Source of the DNA: Chitinophaga alhagiae
GTDB taxonomy: Bacteria > Bacteroidota > Bacteroidia > Chitinophagales > Chitinophagaceae
Assembly (NCBI RefSeq): GCF_003568665.1
Contig: NZ_QXMH01000001.1
Location: 2,418,001-2,482,000 of the forward strand
Reading direction: 5' to 3'
DNA: 64,000 nucleotides
Position numbers and translations under genes: made by a program. Below the pieces are notes generated by a model that was not told where the DNA came from, made no database searches, and saw only the letters and a program-made list of their open reading frames with translations. Positions 18,418 to 26,544 of this stretch are shown piece after piece (within the stretch, counting starts at the first letter, position 1; every line of letters starts with the position of its first letter).

Positions 18418-19041
18418 ATGAAACGACAACAAACAGAAGATATTATCAAGTTTTTAAAGAACAATATTCAACCTTTGGAAGACAATGCTCATGGACTTAG
18501 CTATAGAGCATCGGTGTATCTGACAGACGGAACATTTTTGCCTTGCGTCATTTTTCGCAATACAAAACCTGTTGTGAATTTAGCTATTAGACGATTTAAA
18601 GAAGAACAAACTGGGAAAGGTATTTTTAGTCGTTCTTCAGGGTTCGGATACTATGAAATTGTTAAGACTTTTGTAGCCCACGGAAATTGCATTAATGACT
18701 ATGACATTGATAGAGTTGAGAAAAGTAGATTTGCGCTTCCCTTAGACATTCAAAAACAAATTCGTGGTGAAACAACAATGGGTTGGACAGGATTTGCAAC
18801 AAAAATGAAAGACGGAAAATACTTTGGTTTCGGGACGACTTTTCATTGGGAGTTTTTTCAAATGCCGGATGGTTGTTCTGCTGATGACATTGGAGAAATA
18901 ATAAGTCATAGTTACGTTTTGAAAACAGGCGAATTAAGAAATCATAAAGTCCCATTTTTTGAACATCATACTGACGATTATAAAGATGCAGTAATTCACC
19001 GAGAAAGACCGTTTTTTGAATGTTACATAGACAATATATGA
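18418..19041 (+). CDS. Hypothetical protein of the AT-rich island
   Basis: A 207-residue protein with no recognised family. The start at 18418 (MKRQQTEDIIKFLKNN) is preferred; an in-frame ATG at 18355 would overlap the previous gene by 28 nt and add an unlikely basic segment. Visible features are an N-terminal amphipathic helix, a central beta-rich region (YRASVYLTDGTFLPCVIFRN) and an aromatic, acidic C-terminal half (TTFHWEFFQMP, FFEHHTDDYKDAV). There is no signal peptide or membrane helix, so it is cytoplasmic. It sits between two nuclease-like genes with short gaps and the same AT-rich composition, so it is probably part of the same module. Confidence 0.65.
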   Translation: MKRQQTEDIIKFLKNNIQPLEDNAHGLSYRASVYLTDGTFLPCVIFRNTKPVVNLAIRRFKEEQTGKGIFSRSSGFGYYEIVKTFVAHGNCINDYDIDRVEKSRFALPLDIQKQIRGETTMGWTGFATKMKDGKYFGFGTTFHWEFFQMPDGCSADDIGEIISHSYVLKTGELRNHKVPFFEHHTDDYKDAVIHRERPFFECYIDNI

Positions 19042-19100
19042 CAGAGGGACAGAAATACAAAATAAAAATGCACTGTGGTTAACATTATATTGACAATACT

Positions 19101-19802
19101 ATGGACCAACATTACGAATTATTGACTAGACTTTATTTGAGGCTAAAAGGTTACGTTGCTTCAAATCTTATTTTTCACTCAGACCAGTGGGGAAATTCAA
19201 GGTCGGAGCTAGATCTAGTTGCAATACGAATGCCTCATCATTCACAAGAATATCGACAGGTTAATGTTCCTGATTATTTGGACTGTTCAGAAGCTAGAAT
19301 TGAAGTACTTATAGGAGATGTCAAGAATTATGCAAAGCTGGGCGATGTAAAGTTCAACAAGGGGCTTAGAAGAGATAGGGAAAGTATAAGACAACTTATA
19401 GATTGGCTTGGAATCTATGAAACTATAACCAACGAACAACTTGATAAGTTTGAAAGCAATTTGAACTTGCATAAAAACAAAGAATTAAATGGCTTTGCTG
19501 AATTCAACGAGGACTTACCTCTTGGGAAATTCAAATTTAAGTTTACGTTTTTCTGTCCTTCTTTGCCAGAATGGAGTGGAAAAGGATTCAAGTATATTCA
19601 TGGTAAAGAAATGATCGACTTTGCGTGGGAATGTTTGAACGAAACATCAAGAATAAAAACCTGTTCCAGGAGATATGGCTTTGACGGTTGGAATGAACTC
19701 GAATCTTATGTAAGATTCTTTAAAGACAAAACAGACAAGGTAACAATCGAAGATTTTGAAGAATACTGCAAGAACCCTTTACGTAAAGGTCCTTCCGCCT
19801 AA
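19101..19802 (+). CDS. Putative PD-(D/E)xK-fold nuclease-like protein
   Basis: A 233-residue cytoplasmic protein. The N-terminal third has the order expected of a restriction-endonuclease-like core: helix YELLTRLYLRLKGYVASN, then SELDLVAIR with D38, then a strand EVLIGDVKN with D73-V-K75, giving D...DxK. This is the Holliday-junction-resolvase/DUF-type nuclease pattern, read by eye. The remaining 130 residues are basic and aromatic and unrecognised. It is 59 nt downstream of the hypothetical gene, AT-rich, and ends with its stop codon inside CGCCTAACA. A DNA-cleaving role in a defence module with the ATPase-nuclease gene is plausible but inferred. Confidence 0.55.
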   Translation: MDQHYELLTRLYLRLKGYVASNLIFHSDQWGNSRSELDLVAIRMPHHSQEYRQVNVPDYLDCSEARIEVLIGDVKNYAKLGDVKFNKGLRRDRESIRQLIDWLGIYETITNEQLDKFESNLNLHKNKELNGFAEFNEDLPLGKFKFKFTFFCPSLPEWSGKGFKYIHGKEMIDFAWECLNETSRIKTCSRRYGFDGWNELESYVRFFKDKTDKVTIEDFEEYCKNPLRKGPSA

Positions 19803-19950
19803 CATAAGTTGGCAATGGTAACTATAATAATCGATTTCATAATGTAGGGAAAACTAACCAAAATATACCCGTAGTTCAAACATAGCCTCATGGGATTCGA
19901 GCTCTCCTTCAAACTTGATTTCCAATTAATTAAAAAAGGTCAAAAACACA

Positions 19951-19981
19951 AAGGAGCTATTTCTCTAAGAAATAACTCCTT
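19951..19981 (-). terminator. Terminator of tRNA-Leu
   Basis: On the minus strand AAGGAGTTATTTC and GAAATAGCTCCTT form a long hairpin just past the tRNA 3' end, followed by the T-rich TGTGTTTTTG. Confidence 0.8.
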
Positions 19982-19994
19982 CATTTTGATACTG

Positions 19995-20076
19995 TGCGGA
20001 TGAAGGGACTCGAACCCCCATGCCTCGCGGCACCAGATCCTAAGTCTGGCGTGTCTACCAATTTCACCACATCCGC
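19995..20076 (-). tRNA. tRNA-Leu (anticodon UAG)
   Basis: An 82-nt type II tRNA. The acceptor GCGGATG pairs with CATCCGC, the discriminator is A, the D-arm contains AAATTGGTAGACA, the anticodon loop is CTTAGGA (anticodon TAG), a variable arm TGCCGCGAGGCA is present, and the T-arm has GGTTCGAGTCC. CCA is not encoded. It borders the AT-rich island, whose genes lie on its 3' side, the usual geometry for tRNA-targeted integration. Confidence 0.97.
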
Positions 20077-20166
20077 AATAGCCTTTGAAAAAGGTCTGCA
20101 AAGGTATCTTTTTTTGCCAATTTTAAAAATATTTATAACATAACGTAAGCAGCCGGCGGCGGCGTT

Positions 20167-20731
20167 TCACGGTATGGCCCGACCGGTCATTTTTTCGTTA
20201 TTCAGCCCGGCGCCTTCATGCTGGGTAATTTCGGCAGTTGCCGCATCCCGGGAGAATGTTAGATCGAGTGTATACAGGTTGATGGCGCCTATGAGGTCCA
20301 ATTGCAGGTGAAGGGTTTGCGGGGTTGTCCACACAGCGGTGCATCCCTGCCGCAGCCGCGTAATGGGGTTGACGGAAAAAGCATTTGCCCCGTTCAGGCC
20401 AACGGGGCAGGTCATTTTTCTACCAGCCCATTGCATGGTGGCTTCATGCGGGTTTTGGAAGGTAAAGCGCAGGCTGTCCCAGGCCAGGGAATTAGCAGGC
20501 AGCTTGTATGTTTTACCGGAAACAGGCAGGGCTGTGGCATGGGCGGGCGGAGAAACGGAAGGGGCATCTGCAGCCTGGCGGATGTTAGCCTGCAGTTGCC
20601 GGAAGGCTTGTTTTCCATTTCCCTTTCTGTAGCATCAGCTGGCCAATACGCAGCATGTCATAGGAATGCAGCTGCAGCTTCTTTACTCCTTCGCTCAAAA
20701 CAGCATTTTCCCCACCGGGGCCACCTGGAAC
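20167..20731 (-). pseudogene. Truncated, frameshifted serine hydrolase (class C beta-lactamase family) remnant
   Basis: Minus-strand coding remnants in two frames. The first frame contains LHSYDMLRIGQLMLQKGKW, a segment typical of beta-lactamase-related serine hydrolases (the YDML..G.LML..GKW region), and then runs into a stop at 20585. Near 20615 the homologous reading continues in another frame as GKQAFRQLQANIRQ and stays open to the stop at 20167-20169 (C-terminus MTGRAIP). The catalytic S-x-x-K and Y-x-N part is missing at the 5' side. The gene is therefore both 5'-truncated and frameshifted. A sequencing error could explain the shift but not the missing N-terminus. Confidence 0.65.
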
Positions 20732-20803
20732 GGACCGCCACAGGAAACTAACCCCCTGAGTCTCAATCTCTTTCCGCCGCTTCTTATACTGCCGGCTATT
20801 TCG

Positions 20804-20811
20804 TAATTTTG
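20804..20811 (+). promoter_or_regulatory. Candidate -7 element of the Rel/SpoT gene
   Basis: TAATTTTG matches the Bacteroidota -7 consensus TAnnTTTG exactly and ends 8 nt before the start codon. Initiation there would give a leaderless or nearly leaderless mRNA. No good -33 TTTG is present. Confidence 0.35.
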
Positions 20812-20819
20812 GAGTTAGC

Positions 20820-23051
20820 ATGGAAACTGTGACCGTTCAAAAATATAACCTCAACGAAGAGCAGGAGAAGAAAGAGATAGTCCGGCATTACCGGGCCCTT
20901 TTACGAGCCCTCAAGCCCCGCCTCAAAAAAGGGGACAGGGAACTGGTTCGTACCGCCTTTGAAATGGCTGCCGATGCCCACAAGGATATGCGCCGCAAAT
21001 CCGGGGAGCCTTATATCCTCCACCCGCTGGCCGTAGCTCAGATCACCGTGGAAGAGATCGGCCTGGGGGTGCGCTCCGCCATCTGCGCGCTGCTGCACGA
21101 TACCGTGGAAGACACCGAGGTAACGCTGGAAGACGTGGAACGCGAGTTCGGCTCTGAAATAGCCCATATTGTAGACGGCCTCACCAAGATATCTACTGTT
21201 ATAGACTCCAATACCAGTACCGCCCAGGCGGAAAACTTCAAGAAAATACTCCTCACCCTGGCGGACGACCCCCGGGTGATCCTCATCAAGCTGGCCGACC
21301 GTATGCATAATATGCGCACGCTAGACAGCATGAGCCGGGAAAAACAACTGAAAATAGCCTCTGAAACGGTGTTTATTTATGCACCCCTGGCGCACCGGCT
21401 GGGCCTCTACATCATCAAGAGCGAGATGGAAGACCTGGCCATGAAGTATACCGAGCAGGACCAATACCGCGAAATTGCCCGCCGCCTCAAGGAAACCAAA
21501 CGCGAGCGCACCCGGTACATCAACGAGTTTATCAAGCCTATCAAGGAGGTGCTGCAGGAAGAAGGCTTCCAATTCGAAATATACGGCCGCCCCAAAAGCA
21601 TCCACTCCATCTGGAACAAGATCAAGACCAAGGGCGTGCAGTTTGAAGAGGTGTATGACCTCTTTGCCATCCGCATCATCCTGGATACGCCGCTGGAAAA
21701 GGAAAAGGCAGACTGCTGGAAGGTGTATTCCATCATTACGGACTTTTACCATCCCAGCCCCGAACGCACGCGAGACTGGCTGAGCAACCCTAAAAGCAAC
21801 GGCTATGAGGCCCTGCACGTAACGGTAATGGGCCCCAACGGCAAATGGGTGGAGGTGCAGATCCGCTCCAAACGTATGAACGACTATGCGGAAAAAGGCG
21901 TGGCCGCGCATTGGCGCTATAAAGAAGGCAACCAGAGCGTGCAGGAGTCCAAGTTTGAGCAGTGGTTCAGCCAGATCAGGGAGATCCTGAACAGCCCTGA
22001 TTCCAATACGCTTGACTTCCTGGCGGATTTCAAAAGCAACCTTTTTACTGAGGAAATCTATGTATATACCCCCAAGGGAGACCTCAAAATACTGCCGGTA
22101 GGCTCTACCGCCCTTGATTTTGCCTATTCCATCCACAGCGCCGTGGGTAACAAGTGTATCGGCGCCAAGGTCAACTACAAGCTGGTGCCCCTCAGCCATA
22201 AACTGCGCAGCGGGGACCAGGTGGAGATCATCACTTCCAACAAACAAAAGCCGTCTGAAGACTGGCTCAATTTTGTACTGACTGCCAAGGCCAAAAGCAA
22301 GATCAAGGACGCGCTCAAGGAAGAGAAGCGGAAAGTGGCCATGGACGGGAAGGAGCTGTTGCACCGCAAGCTGGATCACATGAAGGCCTCCCCCAGCCAG
22401 TATAACATCAACGAGCTGGTACAGTTCTACAAACAGCCGTCCCCGCTGGACCTGTACTACCAGATAGCCGTTCGCAACATAGACCTCAAGGAGCTGAAGC
22501 AGTTCCATGTGCTGGGAGACAAGCTGGAGCCGCCCAAGCCCGTGAAACCCCAGGAGCCGGTGGTGGAAGAGCACCACAAGCAACCCTCCAAAAAGGACGC
22601 GGAACTGATCATTTTCGGGGAAAGCTCTGACAAGATCGCCTACAAGCTGGCCAACTGCTGCCGCCCCATTCCGGGAGACGACGTGTTCGGCTTCATCACC
22701 GCCAGCGAAGGCCTGAAGATCCACCGCACCAACTGCCCCAACGCCGCGCAGCTGCTTTCCCACTACGGGCACCGGGTGGTAAAGACCAAGTGGGTGAAAA
22801 ACCGGGAAATCTCCTTCCTGACGGGCCTGCGCATCATCGGTATGGACGATGTGGGGGTCATTCACAAGATCACCAATATTATCTCCGGCGAGCTGAAGAT
22901 CAACATTGCCGGGCTCACCATTGAGTCAAGGGAAGGCCTCTTTGAAGGGCTGATCAAGGTATTTGTGCATGACAAGGACGAGCTGGACGAGCTGGTAGAG
23001 CGCCTTAAGGGCCTGGAAGGCATCCAGAGCGTAAGCCGGCTGGAAGATTAA
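20820..23051 (+). CDS. rsh: Bifunctional (p)ppGpp synthetase/hydrolase (RelA/SpoT family)
   Basis: Stringent-response enzyme that makes and degrades (p)ppGpp. Of 743 residues, the N-terminal hydrolase is an intact HD domain (LHPLAVAQ near 67, HDTVED at 93-98, LADRMHNMRTL near 160), so hydrolysis should be active. The synthetase follows (YGRPKSIHSIWNKI, VYDLFAIRII, then WVEVQIRS with the catalytic glutamate). The TGS domain starts IYVYTPKGD near 415. A conserved cysteine-histidine stretch (CCRPIPGD) and a C-terminal ACT domain complete the long RSH architecture. Bacteroidota usually have a single long RSH of this type. It stands alone, divergent from the broken hydrolase gene, with purA 75 nt downstream. 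Confidence 0.97.
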   Translation: METVTVQKYNLNEEQEKKEIVRHYRALLRALKPRLKKGDRELVRTAFEMAADAHKDMRRKSGEPYILHPLAVAQITVEEIGLGVRSAICALLHDTVEDTEVTLEDVEREFGSEIAHIVDGLTKISTVIDSNTSTAQAENFKKILLTLADDPRVILIKLADRMHNMRTLDSMSREKQLKIASETVFIYAPLAHRLGLYIIKSEMEDLAMKYTEQDQYREIARRLKETKRERTRYINEFIKPIKEVLQEEGFQFEIYGRPKSIHSIWNKIKTKGVQFEEVYDLFAIRIILDTPLEKEKADCWKVYSIITDFYHPSPERTRDWLSNPKSNGYEALHVTVMGPNGKWVEVQIRSKRMNDYAEKGVAAHWRYKEGNQSVQESKFEQWFSQIREILNSPDSNTLDFLADFKSNLFTEEIYVYTPKGDLKILPVGSTALDFAYSIHSAVGNKCIGAKVNYKLVPLSHKLRSGDQVEIITSNKQKPSEDWLNFVLTAKAKSKIKDALKEEKRKVAMDGKELLHRKLDHMKASPSQYNINELVQFYKQPSPLDLYYQIAVRNIDLKELKQFHVLGDKLEPPKPVKPQEPVVEEHHKQPSKKDAELIIFGESSDKIAYKLANCCRPIPGDDVFGFITASEGLKIHRTNCPNAAQLLSHYGHRVVKTKWVKNREISFLTGLRIIGMDDVGVIHKITNIISGELKINIAGLTIESREGLFEGLIKVFVHDKDELDELVERLKGLEGIQSVSRLED

Positions 23052-23060
23052 TTTAATTTC

Positions 23061-23092
23061 CTGGCACATGTCGTTCAATCGCCTTATTTTTG
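23061..23092 (+). promoter_or_regulatory. Candidate purA promoter
   Basis: TATTTTTG at 23085-23092 matches the -7 consensus TAnnTTTG; the -33 position shows only CTGG. Initiation would give a leader of about 30 nt. Confidence 0.4.
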
Positions 23093-23126
23093 CTCCTTCT
23101 TTTAAACCATAAATCACTTTTAAACA

Positions 23127-24389
23127 ATGGTAGATGTACTGCTGGGGCTGCAATGGGGCGATGAAGGCAAGGGCAAGATCGTAGACTATTTTGCGGGCAA
23201 ATATGACATTATAGCCCGTTTCCAGGGTGGCCCCAACGCCGGGCATACCCTGTATGTCAATAATCAGAAAGTGGTGCTGCACACCATCCCCTCCGGTGTG
23301 TTCCACGGCAATACCCTCAACCTCATTGGCAACGGTGTGGTGCTGGACCCCGTTACTTTCCGGAAAGAATGCCAAACGGTGGCCGCACTGGGCATTGACC
23401 TGAAAAAGAACCTTTTTATTGCGGAAAAGACCCATATTATAGTACCTACTCACCGGGCGCTTGACAAGGCTTCCGAGCTGGCCAAGGGCCATGAAAAGAT
23501 CGGCTCCACGCTCAAGGGCATAGGCCCCGCCTATATGGACAAGACCGGCCGTAACGGCCTGCGGGTGGGGGATGTGCTGCATCCTGATTTTGAGGTGCTG
23601 TACGGCAAGCTCAAGGCCAAACACCTGCAACTGCTGGCTAATTACGACTTTACGGAAGATATCACCGAATGGGAAAAAGACTTTTTTGAAGCGGTGGCCT
23701 TCCTCCGGGAAATGAACATCGTGAGCGGGGAATACTGGCTCAACAACCATTTGAAGGCCGGCAAAAAAGTGCTGGCGGAAGGCGCCCAGGGCAGCATGCT
23801 GGATGTTGATTTCGGTACCTATCCTTTTGTTACCTCTTCCAATACCATATCTGCCGGCGTTTGTACCGGCCTGGGTATTGCCCCCAAATGGATCCGCGAA
23901 GTGATAGGGGTCACCAAAGCGTACTGCACCCGTGTAGGCAGCGGCGCTTTCCCCACCGAGCTGGAAGACGAGACCGGCGAAACACTGCGCCAGGCAGGCC
24001 ACGAATTTGGCGCCACCACCGGCCGGCCCCGCCGTTGCGGCTGGATAGACCTGGTAGCGCTGGATTATACCTGCATGCTCAGCGGCGTTACCCAGCTGGT
24101 AATGACCAAGAGCGACGTGCTGGATGCTTTCGAAACCGTCAGTGCCTGCGTGGCATATGAAATCAACGGTAAGCAAACGAAAGAAATGCCCTTCCAGATA
24201 AACGGCCTTACCATCCAGCCCGTGCTGGAGAGCTTCCCCGGCTGGTCTGCCCCTACTGCTGCAAGCCGCCAATACAGTGCTTTGCCCGGTGAAATGAAAA
24301 ATTTCCTATCTTTTGTGGAGAGCTACCTTGGGGTACCTGTGCAATACGTGTCAAACGGCCCTGGCAGGGACCAGATACTCGAAAAGTAA
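23127..24389 (+). CDS. purA: Adenylosuccinate synthetase
   Basis: Catalyses the GTP-dependent joining of IMP and aspartate, the first committed step to AMP, in the cytoplasm. The signature LQWGDEGKGKIVDYF at residues 8-22 carries the GTP loop and catalytic aspartate; GGPNAGHT follows near 37 and GIGPAYMDKTGRNGLR near 132, with the GTP-base motif TKSDVLD near 329. At 420 residues it is full-length. It may share transcription with the Rel/SpoT gene upstream but has its own candidate promoter. Confidence 0.98.
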   Translation: MVDVLLGLQWGDEGKGKIVDYFAGKYDIIARFQGGPNAGHTLYVNNQKVVLHTIPSGVFHGNTLNLIGNGVVLDPVTFRKECQTVAALGIDLKKNLFIAEKTHIIVPTHRALDKASELAKGHEKIGSTLKGIGPAYMDKTGRNGLRVGDVLHPDFEVLYGKLKAKHLQLLANYDFTEDITEWEKDFFEAVAFLREMNIVSGEYWLNNHLKAGKKVLAEGAQGSMLDVDFGTYPFVTSSNTISAGVCTGLGIAPKWIREVIGVTKAYCTRVGSGAFPTELEDETGETLRQAGHEFGATTGRPRRCGWIDLVALDYTCMLSGVTQLVMTKSDVLDAFETVSACVAYEINGKQTKEMPFQINGLTIQPVLESFPGWSAPTAASRQYSALPGEMKNFLSFVESYLGVPVQYVSNGPGRDQILEK

Positions 24390-24485
24390 AGTCAAAAAAA
24401 TACAAAAAAAAGAGTCAAAAAAAAATTTGGCGAATCAAAAAAACTGTTAAAACTTTACCCTAGAATCTAATTGTAACGTACCATT

Positions 24486-25025
24486 ATGAAATCAAAATCT
24501 GATAAAGAAAAAGAGACTAAAAAAACTACTTCACCAAAGACTGACAAAGCCTCTGAGAAGAAGGCTGGTGCAAAGCCTAAAAAGGAAGTAGACGAGGATG
24601 AAGAGGAGGATGAGGAGGATGCTCCCCAGAAGTCTGCTGCTTCAAAAAAATCAGATAAGCTTGCGGCAAAATCCAAAAAAGAAGACGATGAGGAGGATGA
24701 TGACGACGGTGAGGATGATGACGATGCGCCGAAAAAAGGCGCCAGGAAATCAGCCAAAGCCGGCGGCAGAAAAAAGAAGGACGATGACGATGATGATGAC
24801 GAGGAGGATGATGACTTTGATGATGACGATGATGCCTGGGAAAAAGGTGAAGATGAGGACTATGATCCTGATTTTGAGGAGTTTGATATGCCCAAGCCCA
24901 AAAGCAAGCGTGGCCGCCCCGGTAAAAAGTCTGCCGATGACGACGATGACCTGGGCATAGATGACGAGTTCAAGGACATGGGCTTGTTTAATGACCGTTT
25001 TGACGACGATGATGATGATTTCTAA
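24486..25025 (+). CDS. Extreme mixed-charge, intrinsically disordered protein with an AT-hook-like motif
   Basis: A 179-residue protein composed almost wholly of Lys/Ala/Ser blocks alternating with long Asp/Glu runs. There is no predicted fold, signal peptide or membrane segment. The N-terminal 40 residues are lysine-rich, and the rest alternates acidic tracts (up to about 10 consecutive acids) with short basic islands. One island, KSKRGRPGKK near 140, contains the RGRP core of an AT-hook. The gene is real by its clean start, its position between purA and pabB and its own codon pattern, though low complexity blurs homology. It ends 9 nt before pabB. Function unknown; DNA- or ribosome-associated charge-block behaviour is inference. 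Confidence 0.75.
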   Translation: MKSKSDKEKETKKTTSPKTDKASEKKAGAKPKKEVDEDEEEDEEDAPQKSAASKKSDKLAAKSKKEDDEEDDDDGEDDDDAPKKGARKSAKAGGRKKKDDDDDDDEEDDDFDDDDDAWEKGEDEDYDPDFEEFDMPKPKSKRGRPGKKSADDDDDLGIDDEFKDMGLFNDRFDDDDDDF

Positions 25026-25034
25026 TCTGTAAAC

Positions 25035-26447
25035 GTGCCATCATACAGTTTTCCTGTAAATAATATAAGCGCATTCAAAGAACAAATGTTGAGCTGGGGT
25101 AACCGGTTCAACATTTGTTGTTTTTTGGACAATAATGAATACCGCCTTCCAGGCGGCAGCGCTGAAGCCCTGCTGGCCGCAGACGCCGCAGAAATATTGC
25201 AGTGCCCAGCTGGCACCGCGTTTCACCAGCTCCGGGAATGGCATGCCGCCTGCCCCGGCTGGCTCTTTGGCCACCTGGGGTATGATCTGAAAAATGAAAC
25301 AGAGAAACTGGCCTCTTCCCATGTAGACGGCATCGGTTTTCCCGACCTCTTTTTTTTCAGGCCGCGTTATTTGTTGCGGTTGCGGGAAGCGGAGGCCCCG
25401 CCCGTAACTGTATCGGGCACGCCGCCGGAAAATGTATCTGCATCTGCTGCAGATGCATTGCAGGACAAAACCGGTGTTGCCGGGAACTGTAACGGCCCTT
25501 CCCACACCGGCCAACTCACTATACAGGCAGACCACCTCACCGCATCCGAAGCACAGCAGATATTCAATGCCTGCCTGCGCGAGCAGCCCGGCGGCGGCCG
25601 TGTTGCACTGGCCAATGCAGGCCCGTTGCAGGCGCGGATGGACCGGGCGTATTATCTCAACGCCGTCAACGCCCTGAAAGAGCATATCCGCAAGGGGGAT
25701 TGTTATGAAGTGAACTTCTGCCGGGAGCAATTCCTGGAAGCGGACGTCAATGCCCCGCAACACCTGTTCCACCGGCTCAACCAACTGTCTCCCGCACCCT
25801 TTGCCGCCTACTACAAAGTGCATCACCGCTACCTTGTATGCTCCAGCCCGGAAAGGTTTTTGCAGAAAAAAGGCAGCCGCATTATTTCCCAGCCTATAAA
25901 GGGCACGGCTAAACGCGCTGCAGACCCGGCGCAGGATGCGGCCTTGCAGCAGGCCCTGCGCAGCAGCGCCAAGGAGCAGGCTGAAAATGTGATGATCGTA
26001 GACCTGGTGCGTAACGACCTTTCCCGTACCGCGGTACAGGGCAGCGTGCGGGTGGAAGAGCTGTTCGGCATATATACCTTCCCGCAAGTGCATCACATGA
26101 TCTCTACCGTGTCTGCCACGCTGGATGACCGTTTCCATTTCACAGACGCCATCCGCCACGCCTTCCCTATGGGCTCCATGACGGGCGCGCCCAAAGTACG
26201 GGTGATGGAACTGATAGAACAATATGAAAAAACGCGGCGCGGGTTGTTTTCCGGCGCTGTTGGCTACATCACGCCGGAAGGGGATTTTGATTTTAATGTA
26301 GTGATCAGGAGCATTCTTTATAACGCGGAACAAAAGTATATTTCCTTCCAGACCGGCTCTGCCATTACGTTCTACAGCGATGCGGAAAAGGAGTTCGAAG
26401 AATGCGGCTTGAAGGCAAAGGCCCTCTTAGCTGCGTTAGGGTTGTAA
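25035..26447 (+). CDS. pabB: Aminodeoxychorismate synthase component I (PabB-like)
   Basis: Chorismate-binding enzyme of the anthranilate/aminodeoxychorismate synthase family, converting chorismate to 4-amino-4-deoxychorismate for folate. C-terminal signatures are CSSPERFL, QPIKGTAKR, KEQAENVMIVDLVRNDLSR and GSMTGAPKVRVMELIEQYE, then RRGLFSGAVGYITPEGDFDFNVVIRSI. These favour PabB over TrpE. The start is a GTG 9 nt after the preceding gene; the in-frame stop at 25023 excludes a longer form and the next ATG would remove 17 residues. No trpG/pabA-type glutaminase is adjacent. Confidence 0.88.
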   Translation: MPSYSFPVNNISAFKEQMLSWGNRFNICCFLDNNEYRLPGGSAEALLAADAAEILQCPAGTAFHQLREWHAACPGWLFGHLGYDLKNETEKLASSHVDGIGFPDLFFFRPRYLLRLREAEAPPVTVSGTPPENVSASAADALQDKTGVAGNCNGPSHTGQLTIQADHLTASEAQQIFNACLREQPGGGRVALANAGPLQARMDRAYYLNAVNALKEHIRKGDCYEVNFCREQFLEADVNAPQHLFHRLNQLSPAPFAAYYKVHHRYLVCSSPERFLQKKGSRIISQPIKGTAKRAADPAQDAALQQALRSSAKEQAENVMIVDLVRNDLSRTAVQGSVRVEELFGIYTFPQVHHMISTVSATLDDRFHFTDAIRHAFPMGSMTGAPKVRVMELIEQYEKTRRGLFSGAVGYITPEGDFDFNVVIRSILYNAEQKYISFQTGSAITFYSDAEKEFEECGLKAKALLAALGL

Positions 26448-26461
26448 GACGGGAATAAGAC

Positions 26462-26519
26462 GCCTTGCCCCGGTAAAGTTTGTCCGGCAGCCGGCAAGGC
26501 CGCAGCGTACTGTTTTTTC
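26462..26519 (+). terminator. Possible terminator between convergent genes
   Basis: GCCTTGCC (26462-26469) pairs with GGCAAGGC (26493-26500) across a 23-nt loop, and a run of six T follows about a dozen bases later. The distance to the T-run makes it a weak candidate for ending pabB. Confidence 0.35.
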
Positions 26520-26544
26520 GTTAGATATGTTCCGCTGTTCCTGC

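Noticed and set aside
18384-18420. A complete integron attC site after the ATPase-nuclease gene
   Set aside because: The start resembles attC but no GTTRRRY partner or pairing arms were found within the usual length.
21321-22865. Long minus-strand open frame (514 codons) opposite the Rel/SpoT gene
   Set aside because: It lies entirely opposite a clear essential gene. The frame stays open because of the GC-rich codon usage of the real gene, and its translation has no domain.
22926-24272. Long minus-strand frame opposite purA
   Set aside because: It is a shadow of purA with no recognisable motif.
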